Source: Deltaproteobacteria bacterium
Lineage (GTDB): Bacteria > Desulfobacterota > Desulfobacteria > Desulfobacterales > UBA11574
Length of the DNA: 6,792 nucleotides
Direction: 5' to 3'
NCBI GenBank assembly: GCA_019313505.1
Contig: JAFDBA010000124.1
Span: forward strand, 1 to 6,792
The translations under genes were made by a program, and so were the position numbers. The notes below the pieces were generated by a model. It was not told the DNA's origin. It saw only the letters and a program-made list of their open reading frames with translations, and did not search any database. The number at the start of each line of letters is the position of its first letter. Positions within the stretch are counted from its first letter, which is position 1. Of this stretch, positions 1-4,796 are shown piece after piece.

Positions 1-199
1 TGTAATGTTGTCCGTCCTTAAATTCCATAGGTTATCGTACCAGAAAACTAAATATCATCCAAGTACCGATATATTGAGAGTGTCCCATGAAAATCGGACT
101 TGGCAAAACCTGTGCCAAAAGACCAACATCAGATCAGTCTATTCCAATTACATATATCTAAAAATTCGTATCTTTACGTCATACAATATTCTTCATTGC

Positions 200-994
200 T
201 CATAAGGGCTTTACAGCCTGAATATAGGCTGAAAATACCACTTTCTCTGCACCCTCACCGACATTCCACCCTTGTATGATCTTATCGCTTTGATCCTTGG
301 TCCTAATGTTGATCTCCTGAAATCCTAAGTCGGAGAGAATTTCTTTCGCCTCACCGGGCGAAATGGCACCGGCCACTCAGCCGGTATAGGCAGCCGGGTT
401 GTTCCGGAGTTCTTCGGGAATCTCCCCGGAGCGAAGAACGTCGGAAATAATGATACGGCCACCCGGTTTAAGAGATCTATAGATCTCCCCGAAAACGGCG
501 GATTTATCCGGGGAAAGGTTTATCACACAATTGGAGATGACCACATCCACAGAGCTGTCAGAAACGGGAAGTTCCTCGATTTTCCCCAAACGAAAGTCCA
601 CGTTGGATATGTTCAGCTTTTCGGCATTTGCCCTGGCTTTCTGAATCATTTCCGGGGTCATATCCATACCGATTATCTTTCCCAACTCTCCCACCCGCTT
701 AGCTGCCAGGAAGGCATCAAATCCCGCTCCGCTACCGAGGTCCAATACTGTCTCTCCCGGCTGTAAATCTGCTATACTAATGGGATTACCACAGCCCAGG
801 CCGAGGTTTGCTTCACCGGGTGCTAAAAGGAGATCCTCTTCTTTATAGTCAAGAGCTTTCCCAAGCTCCTTGATGCTGATAAGGGGGGTTGGTCCGTCGC
901 AACACGAGGGCATACATCCTTCACTTTCCCCTTTAGCAATCTCTGAATATTTTTCAATAACCAGTTCGTGTATCTTATCTTTTCGATTTTCCAT
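200..994 (-). CDS. arsM: Arsenite S-adenosylmethyltransferase, apparent selenoprotein (in-frame UGA read as Sec)
   Basis: Cytosolic SAM-dependent enzyme that methylates As(III) bound by cysteine thiols. Numbered from the ATG at 994, the protein has an N-terminal Cys cluster (C27, C31, C32), a GLGCGNP motif (C68), the SAM-binding loop VLDLGSGAGFD (about 83-93) and ISNCVINLSPDK (C156). UGA (377-379) falls at residue 206, exactly where the family has a conserved Cys in a YxGC[VI]xGA motif. The same frame then continues VAGAISPGEAKEI and ends KVVFSAYIQAVKPL before a second TGA at 200-202, giving 264 residues, normal for bacterial ArsM. A conventional caller would stop at 377 and lose the last 58 residues. 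A TTG at 1001-1003 is the other possible start, but the GAGG upstream sits 2 nt from it and 11 nt from the ATG, so the ATG is preferred. No other ars gene is visible. Sec is inferred from the sequence, not shown. Confidence 0.9.
344..379 (-). promoter_or_regulatory. Bacterial SECIS element following the UGA of arsM
   Basis: Read on the minus strand, 21 nt after UGA (377-379) there is a perfect 7-bp stem, TTTCGCC (363-357) with GGCGAAA (350-344). It closes a 6-nt loop, CGGTGA, that carries GGU. Bacterial SECIS elements lie inside the reading frame just after UGA and have a short stem and a small apical loop with an exposed G (GGU in E. coli fdhF) about 16-37 nt downstream. This hairpin satisfies those rules. 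SelB binding is inferred. Confidence 0.82.
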
Positions 995-1058
995 ATCTTT
1001 CAACGCCTCGTTTGCTTATTTCATTTCTTAGTTATCCATCCCTTAATTTCATCCCTTT

Positions 1059-1081
1059 TTGGTGTCTTGCCATAACGCCAA
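1059..1081. promoter_or_regulatory. Imperfect inverted repeat upstream of arsM, possible operator
   Basis: TTGGTGT (1059-1065) faces ACGCCAA (1075-1081) across 9 nt, a 7-bp dyad with one G-T pair, 65-90 bp upstream of the arsM start. The position suits a repressor site, but I cannot assign it to ArsR or any other family and no clear promoter accompanies it. Confidence 0.2.
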
Positions 1082-1111
1082 TTCGAAGTGTGTCCCTATC
1101 GATTACATATA

Positions 1112-1156
1112 CCATAAAAATGAAAAGGGCAAACCCTCTGAAATGGAGTTGCCCTT
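1112..1156 (-). terminator. Rho-independent terminator, minus strand
   Basis: The 8-bp stem AAGGGCAA/TTGCCCTT (1125-1132 and 1149-1156) encloses a 16-nt loop. Read on the minus strand it is followed by a T-rich tail, TTCATTTTTA. It lies between the DUF4143 ATPase gene and arsM, both on this strand, so it probably ends the ATPase transcript and isolates arsM. Its stem resembles that of the terminator after the cold-shock gene. Confidence 0.6.
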
Positions 1157-1242
1157 ATTGAAAAATGATATCACACGAAATTTTTGGACATGATACTTGT
1201 GTTTTATAGCAGCTTTTTTCTTCAAAGGGAACAATCTTAAAA

Positions 1243-1262
1243 GTTGAAACAAAATTTTCAAC
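1243..1262 (-). terminator. Weak A/T-rich hairpin downstream of the ATPase gene
   Basis: GTTGAAA (1243-1249) pairs with TTTCAAC (1256-1262) around a 6-nt loop. On the minus strand the stem is followed by TTTTAAG. It may be an auxiliary terminator for the ATPase gene. The stem is AT-rich and the T-run short, so support is limited. Confidence 0.3.
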
Positions 1263-1333
1263 AATCGCCCAATTTACTCACGTCGTAAGACAAGCTAAAG
1301 CCCCCATTGTAATATAGCTTCTGGCTTTCCAGC

Positions 1334-1376
1334 CACAATTCACAATATACAATTCAGAGTTCACAATTTACAATTA
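1334..1376. repeat. Degenerate short tandem repeat (CACAATT-like units)
   Basis: Units such as CACAATT, CACAATA, TACAATT, TTCACAATT and TACAATT follow each other with small spacers just beyond the stop codon of the ATPase gene. The tract is AT-rich and non-coding. It may come from replication slippage or be part of a small repeat family. The rest of 1004-1402 shows no gene on either strand. Confidence 0.5.
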
Positions 1377-1402
1377 TTATTCTCTTACAGCTCCTTGAGT
1401 TC

Positions 1403-2530
1403 TCATTTGAAGAAGTTGCTGAAATAGGATATGGGGTCGGTAACTCTTATTTTACCCTTGTCATATGGTCTTTTTATCTCCGAAACAATCTGTACGGCCT
1501 TTTTGGGGTTAAGGCGGTTAGCATAATAGGAGAGCGATCTTGCTATTGAATCGTCCGAGTATTTAACTTCTATCAACTCTTCCAGCTCCCCTTCTTTAAT
1601 AATTGCAAAATCAACTTCTCGGCCTTCCTTGTCGCGGATATATTGCAGTTCATATTTATAGCCCTGGCTGTCTTCGAGATAGTGCAATCGTTTCAGGAGC
1701 GATGTGGCAACAAGGTTCTCAAAACGGGCCCCTTCATCACCCAGAACGTCACCATTATCAAAAAAGTAGACCTTTGGCGGTTTTCTTACCGCCCGCGGCA
1801 ATGACTTTGTATAGGGCCTTACGCTGAATACCAAATACATTCTCTCCAGAGTTTCCAGCCACGCTTTTGCCGTCTTTGGAGAAATTTCCAGATCCCTGGC
1901 AAGATTTGACATAACGACCAAACCACCCACCCTGTGCCGCAACAGGTCCAGAAATAAGCTTAATAGCTGAATGTTCCTTACCGGCTCCAAATCCCGGACA
2001 TCCTCTCTCAGAACCCTGTCAAAGCGTTCCCGCCGCCAGCGTCTCGCGATGCGTTCATCACCATCCAGGAACGGCTCAGGAAACCCCCCAAGCGTCATCA
2101 GACGTTTGAAAGCATCTTTTGGAGAAATCCCCTTTGGGATCTCATCGAGGGTGAAAGGATGCAACCGCCAGTAATGGTATCTTCCCAATAGGGAGTCGCC
2201 GCCTCGACGATAGACATCAAGACGGGCTGAACCCGTAATCAGGAATGAATGGAGATCGTGAGACACGTCATATATCCCCTTGATCCAGCCCTTCCACTTG
2301 GGCAACTTGTGCAACTCATCAAATATGAGCAGTGGATTATCTGTGCTCCACCTTTTTCGAAGAATATCCTGACGGTCTTCGTCAAAATCCCAGTTAAAAT
2401 AACGCCCATCAGGGTAATTGCCGGAAAGGACGGCCTTTGCAAGGGTTGTTTTACCTACCTGCCTGGGACCTCCTACGAAAACCATCTTTCTCTTCAGGTC
2501 ATCCAGAATGTGGGATGTTATATAGCGCAT
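1403..2530 (-). CDS. AAA_14/DUF4143 family ATPase (375 aa)
   Basis: P-loop ATPase of the archaeal/bacterial AAA_14 plus DUF4143 family. Visible are Walker A GPRQVGKT (21-28), Walker B LLIFDE (67-72), a sensor-like ITGS (98-101) and the family's FxLxE-like segment WRLHPFTLDE (121-130). A helical DUF4143 region follows (about 170-370), including a winged-helix-like part near 205-240 and REVDFAI...ELIEVK (304-323), which resembles the D...ExK core of PD-(D/E)XK folds. The length is normal and the gene looks intact. The cellular role of this family is not settled; members are frequent in accessory regions and vary from strain to strain. The gene stands alone with its own promoter and no ribosome binding site before the ATG. 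It is not possible to say from sequence whether the nuclease-like core is active. Confidence 0.92.
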   Translation of the reverse strand: MRYITSHILDDLKRKMVFVGGPRQVGKTTLAKAVLSGNYPDGRYFNWDFDEDRQDILRKRWSTDNPLLIFDELHKLPKWKGWIKGIYDVSHDLHSFLITGSARLDVYRRGGDSLLGRYHYWRLHPFTLDEIPKGISPKDAFKRLMTLGGFPEPFLDGDERIARRWRRERFDRVLREDVRDLEPVRNIQLLSLFLDLLRHRVGGLVVMSNLARDLEISPKTAKAWLETLERMYLVFSVRPYTKSLPRAVRKPPKVYFFDNGDVLGDEGARFENLVATSLLKRLHYLEDSQGYKYELQYIRDKEGREVDFAIIKEGELEELIEVKYSDDSIARSLSYYANRLNPKKAVQIVSEIKRPYDKGKIRVTDPISYFSNFFK

Positions 2531-2536
2531 ATGTCT

Positions 2537-2564
2537 ATTTTATACTTAATTCCAAAACAGTCAA
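2537..2564 (-). promoter_or_regulatory. Promoter of the DUF4143 ATPase gene, leaderless type
   Basis: On the minus strand TTGACT (2564-2559), a 16-nt spacer and TAAAAT (2542-2537) form a good sigma-70 promoter. Only 6 nt separate the -10 from the ATG at 2530, so the expected transcription start is the A of the start codon. There is no Shine-Dalgarno sequence in between. Confidence 0.6.
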
Positions 2565-2639
2565 GGCTATTTTGGATTCAAGGTGCATAAATAAAAAATC
2601 CCACCGGTATCCTGAATGAACCTGATGGGGTTATGGATT

Positions 2640-2821
2640 TCAGCGCATCGTTCGCAAACGGACCTTAAAATTCCTTACAGACTGATTACAGATAAGAATA
2701 GAAGATAAGAGGGAGAGAAAGAGAGCAAGTTTTGCTGGTGATAACCTTTTAAATTGAGAGATTATATTTTCTGAGAAACTGTTCAAGAAGTAAATGTATT
2801 GGTATCTAAAAGGTATATCAT
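2640..2821 (-). pseudogene. Remnant of a VapC-type PIN-domain toxin gene
   Basis: On the minus strand AGGAGG (2831-2826) precedes an ATG at 2821 opening MIYLLDTNTF, the classic N-terminus of VapC/PIN toxins, whose Asp in LLDTN is a catalytic metal ligand. The frame hits TGA three codons later. From 2792 the next frame continues YFLNSFSENIISQFK then RLSPAKLAL, which matches the following VapC helix region. Typical members have a few more bases here, so a small deletion is likely. After about 45 codons similarity fades. The same frame later reads LICNQSVRNFKV, faintly like the C-terminal LVTNNxREFxRV, then stops at 2642-2640. Intact VapC is about 130 residues, so most of the middle is missing. 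No VapB antitoxin was found upstream. I read it as a dead toxin gene from a former toxin-antitoxin locus. The N-terminal part is convincing, the C-terminal part tentative. Confidence 0.6.
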
Positions 2822-2913
2822 AGTTCCTCCTGTAAAATGCATTTTAAGACAATTTTTTAAATATGAATAATATTCAATTCTCACTATTCATGAACTCGTA
2901 AAAAGCTATATTA

Positions 2914-2928
2914 TGCCGCTTCGCGGCA
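2914..2928. repeat. GC-rich hairpin
   Basis: TGCCGC and GCGGCA (6 bp) close a TTC loop in otherwise AT-rich DNA. It has no T-run on either side, so it is not a standard terminator. It lies next to a second inverted repeat at 2941-2969. The surrounding stretch 2832-3049 has no convincing gene on either strand. Confidence 0.45.
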
Positions 2929-2940
2929 CTGTAAACGAAA

Positions 2941-2969
2941 ATAACTTGTCAATTATATCAGCAAGTTAT
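2941..2969. repeat. 8-bp inverted repeat
   Basis: ATAACTTG (2941-2948) and CAAGTTAT (2962-2969) are perfect complements across 13 nt. The plus-strand sequence TTGTCA-15 nt-TATAAT (2947-2973) overlaps it, so it could be an operator on a weak promoter or a hairpin. Neither role can be decided from sequence. Confidence 0.4.
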
Positions 2970-3049
2970 AATTTAGTTATTTGAAAGTCCGATTTATACG
3001 ATCTGGCTCCATTCTTTTAAACCCATAATTCTCCAAATCTACAGAATGC

Positions 3050-3078
3050 TTGACAGTTCTTTAGTGTTGATGTATTTG
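3050..3078 (+). promoter_or_regulatory. Candidate promoter upstream of the histone-like gene
   Basis: TTGACA (3050-3055) is followed after 17 nt by TATTTG (3073-3078). The -35 is perfect and the -10 mediocre. A perfect 14-bp palindrome, TTGAATTAATTCAA (3080-3093), covers the expected start point and could be a repressor site. Confidence 0.4.
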
Positions 3079-3079
3079 G

Positions 3080-3137
3080 TTGAATTAATTCAAATTTCGG
3101 AGGCTGCAAATTAAGTTAAAGAAGCTTCCGTTTTTTT
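3080..3137 (+). ncRNA. Candidate short terminated transcript (small RNA or attenuated leader)
   Basis: A transcript starting just after the promoter at 3050-3078 would meet a strong terminator about 50 nt later, before any reading frame begins. No gene lies on this strand upstream of the terminator within 500 bp. The RNA would be either a small RNA or the prematurely ended leader of the histone-like gene 66 bp further on. There is no match to a known RNA family that I recognise. Confidence 0.3.
3098..3137 (+). terminator. Rho-independent terminator
   Basis: CGGAGGCT (3098-3105) pairs with AGCTTCCG (3123-3130), 8 bp with one G-U, and is followed at once by seven T (3131-3137). It is a textbook intrinsic terminator, yet it lies upstream of the histone-like gene with no coding sequence before it on this strand. 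Confidence 0.7.
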
Positions 3138-3202
3138 AATGTGGGAAAGAGTTGGAAGAGAGGATGGGTCATTAAACTTGTAAAGAGAGGAGGAGCCCGG
3201 AA

Positions 3203-3589
3203 ATGAAGAATCTAATAAAGAATCTGCGAGCTGCAAGCAAGGATCTAAAAGCACTATCAAAAAAAGTTGATAAAATTATTGTCGAGGTCGGGAAACTTGA
3301 GAAACCAAAAGCAAAAGCAGTCAAGGCAAAATCAGCAAAGAAAACCGTGGCCAAAGCAAAACCCGTGAAAAAGGTCATCGTTAAAAAAACCACTGCTAAA
3401 AAAACCGTCAAATTAACAGCTGCCGATACTCTTTTTGGCATTATTAAAAGATACAAAAAGGGCGTTGATGTCGCTGCATTAATGGAAAAAACTGGTTTCA
3501 ATAGAAGAAAAATATATGACAATGTTAAGCTTTTGAAAAAGCAGGGCAAGATTAAGAGCTCAGGGATTGGTGTGTATGTGAAGACATAA
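3203..3589 (+). CDS. Histone-like Lys/Ala-rich DNA-binding protein with C-terminal winged-helix-like domain
   Basis: 128 residues in three parts. Residues 1-33 form an amphipathic, probably coiled-coil helix (NLRAASKDLKALSKKVDKII). Residues 34-71 are a Lys/Ala/Val/Pro-rich, surely disordered tail with AKA, AKK and VKK repeats, like the tails of histone H1, bacterial HctB/AlgP-type and other nucleoid proteins. Residues 72-128 look like a compact winged-helix domain: helix TLFGIIKRY, helix DVAALMEKT, recognition-like helix NRRKIYDNVKLLKKQG, then a wing KIKSSGIGVYVKT. The likely role is DNA or RNA binding in the nucleoid, inferred from charge and layout rather than from a named family. AGGAGG lies 9 nt before the ATG, which fixes the start. 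A terminator sits just upstream, so the gene has its own promoter or is attenuated. Confidence 0.85.
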   Translation: MKNLIKNLRAASKDLKALSKKVDKIIVEVGKLEKPKAKAVKAKSAKKTVAKAKPVKKVIVKKTTAKKTVKLTAADTLFGIIKRYKKGVDVAALMEKTGFNRRKIYDNVKLLKKQGKIKSSGIGVYVKT

Positions 3590-3680
3590 ATAATACGATA
3601 ATACCTAAAGTGAAAAGATGCAAAGAATACAGGGGGTTCCAGGTAAAGCAAGGGGAAGGGTTTCTTATCCATTAAATAAC

Positions 3681-3708
3681 TTGATTTTTCTCAATAAAAT
3701 GTTATTAT
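3681..3708 (+). promoter_or_regulatory. Promoter of the cold-shock gene
   Basis: TTGATT (3681-3686), 16-nt spacer, TATTAT (3703-3708). It would give a 5' leader of about 120 nt before the cold-shock ATG, in line with the long leaders of cspA-type mRNAs. Confidence 0.5.
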
Positions 3709-3776
3709 CCAAACAATCAATAAAGACCTGTTCTTAATTGGCGGGCCGGTTTCGTTCTGAAGGAAAGATCCATTTG

Positions 3777-3808
3777 TCATAGCGGCAACCTGCAGTTTGG
3801 AACTATGA
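3777..3808 (+). promoter_or_regulatory. Stem-loop in the cold-shock mRNA leader
   Basis: TCATAG (3777-3782) is complementary to CTATGA (3803-3808) across 20 nt, ending about 10 nt before the AAAGGAGG ribosome binding site. It may take part in temperature-dependent refolding of the leader as known for E. coli cspA. The evidence is the pairing alone. Confidence 0.3.
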
Positions 3809-3834
3809 GAATTTTTTGAAAGGAGGGTGTCACT

Positions 3835-4035
3835 ATGGCTGATGGAATTGTAAAATGGTTTAATAGCAGCAAAGGGTATGGCTTCATTGAGCAGGAAGAT
3901 GGCCCGGATGTATTTGTTCATCATTCAGGAATCAATGCAACCGGTTTTAAGACTCTTGATGAAGGCGACCGAGTTACCTTTGACATAGAGCAGGGCCAAA
4001 AAGGTCCTGCTGCGGTAAATGTCACTGTGGTTTAG
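3835..4035 (+). CDS. Cold-shock domain protein (CspA family)
   Basis: 66-residue single OB-fold cold-shock protein, a cytosolic single-stranded RNA/DNA chaperone. It opens MADGIVKWFNSSKGYGFI with RNP1 KGYGFI (13-18), has RNP2 DVFVHH (25-30, DVFVHHSGI) and closes with GPAAVNVTVV. Length and all aromatic nucleic-acid-binding residues (W, F, Y, F, F, H) are as expected. AAAGGAGG stands 8 nt before the ATG. It is a monocistronic unit: its own promoter with a roughly 120-nt leader in front and a strong terminator right behind. The csp paralogue number cannot be decided, so no letter is given. Confidence 0.96.
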   Translation: MADGIVKWFNSSKGYGFIEQEDGPDVFVHHSGINATGFKTLDEGDRVTFDIEQGQKGPAAVNVTVV

Positions 4036-4052
4036 CTTATCATTTTTGAATT

Positions 4053-4097
4053 AAAAAAGGGCATTCCATGGATTTATAATGGAGTGCCCTTAGCATT
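4053..4097 (+). terminator. Terminator of the cold-shock gene, possibly bidirectional
   Basis: A 13-bp stem with one G-U, AAGGGCATTCCAT (4057-4069) and ATGGAGTGCCCTT (4079-4091), closes a 9-nt loop. The plus side is followed by a modest T-run (ATTTTG). The opposite side has six A, giving TTTTTT on the minus strand. It starts about 20 nt after the csp stop codon. From here to 4229 I see no gene. Confidence 0.75.
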
Positions 4098-4229
4098 TTG
4101 ATTGCGATATCAAAAGGATTCGGATTCGTGGAGATGGCTGGAACTCATAAATATAAATGAAAGAACCAGGAGCAGACGTGATCCTTTAATTTTGAGACGA
4201 ATCTTCGATAGTTCTTTGCTCGAAATATA

Positions 4230-4258
4230 TTGACACGCTTAGATTGTTTTTTTATGTT
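4230..4258 (+). promoter_or_regulatory. Promoter of the ACT-domain gene, leaderless type
   Basis: TTGACA (4230-4235), a 17-nt spacer, and TATGTT (4253-4258). Only 6 nt then separate the -10 from the ATG at 4265, so transcription should begin at the start codon itself. No usable Shine-Dalgarno fits in that gap: the only purines, AGG, touch the ATG. Confidence 0.55.
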
Positions 4259-4264
4259 TTTAGG

Positions 4265-4720
4265 ATGAAAGCCTATCAACTTACAATACCGGTAGAAAAC
4301 AAACCCGGCGTCCTGTCTCAAATTACTTCAATACTTGCCCGGAAAAAGATCAATATTCGGTCTGCCTCGATAACTTCTTTTGGCGATGCGGGGTTCATCA
4401 ATCTTATTGTAAACAACCCCAAACAGGGACAAAAGGCGCTCAGCAAAGAAGGCATCCCGGTTGAGCTTAAAGAAGTTGTTGCAGTGTTGATTGAGGATCG
4501 TCCTGGTGGACTTGACAAACTTTTACAGATTCTTTGCGCTGAAAATATCAATATTGAAAATGGGTATGGCTTTGTAATAGAAAGTCGGAAAAATGCAGTC
4601 TTTATTTTAGAGATTAAAGACTCGGCACACGCTAAGGATCTGATTGAAGCATCGGGATTTAAAACTCTCACCCCCCAGCAGCTTTCCGAGATTGAGCCGT
4701 TTCACTACGTGGGATATTAA
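4265..4720 (+). CDS. Tandem ACT-domain protein (putative amino-acid-binding regulator)
   Basis: 151-residue cytosolic protein made of two ACT domains and nothing else. ACT1 spans about 3-67 with the ligand-loop motif ENKPGVLSQI (11-20) and the usual helix and strand KKINIRSASI. ACT2 spans about 72-138 with DRPGGLDKLL (78-87) and NINIENGYGF. Stand-alone ACT pairs bind amino acids and regulate enzymes or act as small sensors. The partner here may be the aspartate kinase encoded 76 bp downstream, itself ACT-regulated, but that is inference from position. In related bacteria similar proteins also sit beside phenylacetate-CoA ligase genes. The frame is open back to a TTG at 4244. The ATG at 4265 is preferred because the family homology starts there and because the promoter -10 overlaps the upstream part. 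Confidence 0.88.
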   Translation: MKAYQLTIPVENKPGVLSQITSILARKKINIRSASITSFGDAGFINLIVNNPKQGQKALSKEGIPVELKEVVAVLIEDRPGGLDKLLQILCAENINIENGYGFVIESRKNAVFILEIKDSAHAKDLIEASGFKTLTPQQLSEIEPFHYVGY

Positions 4721-4743
4721 ACATCGTGAACCCTAAGATCATC

Positions 4744-4768
4744 TGAACAATACTGCTATAAGTGTTCA
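4744..4768. repeat. Inverted repeat between the ACT gene and lysC
   Basis: TGAACA (4744-4749) and TGTTCA (4763-4768) form a perfect 6-bp dyad across 13 nt, about 30 bp before the lysC start. It could be a regulator site or a weak hairpin. It has no proper T-run. Confidence 0.3.
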
Positions 4769-4796
4769 AATAATTTGGAATATAGAGGCTTATAAA

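Noticed and set aside
100..118. TTGGC/GCCAA hairpin downstream of arsM
   Set aside because: Only 5 bp with a 9-nt loop and no T-run right after the stem. Too weak to call the arsM terminator.
5..205. 66-codon plus-strand frame at the left edge
   Set aside because: No ribosome site, no recognisable domain, Tyr/Ile/Ser-rich composition of AT-rich non-coding DNA, and it overlaps the true arsM stop. The 199 bp left of arsM show no gene.
377..1003. arsM as a pseudogene truncated by a nonsense mutation
   Set aside because: The downstream frame is fully intact for 58 codons, the UGA is exactly at a conserved Cys, and a GGU-loop hairpin lies at the right distance. A random stop would not give all three.
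1334..1376. CRISPR-like repeat
   Set aside because: Units are only 7-9 bp, degenerate and without regular spacers. It is a simple tandem tract.
2249..2590. 113-codon plus-strand frame inside the ATPase gene
   Set aside because: It lies antisense to a well-conserved ATPase coding region and has no domain or ribosome site.
2834..2876. Palindromes AAAATGCATTTT and TGAATA-A-TATTCA upstream of the vapC remnant
   Set aside because: Short AT-rich palindromes are expected by chance here. They might be old VapB operator sites, but nothing else supports it.
3172..3672. 166-codon minus-strand frame opposite the histone-like gene
   Set aside because: Its Phe/Ala-rich sequence is the shadow of AAA/GCA/AAG codons of the plus-strand gene, which has a strong ribosome site.
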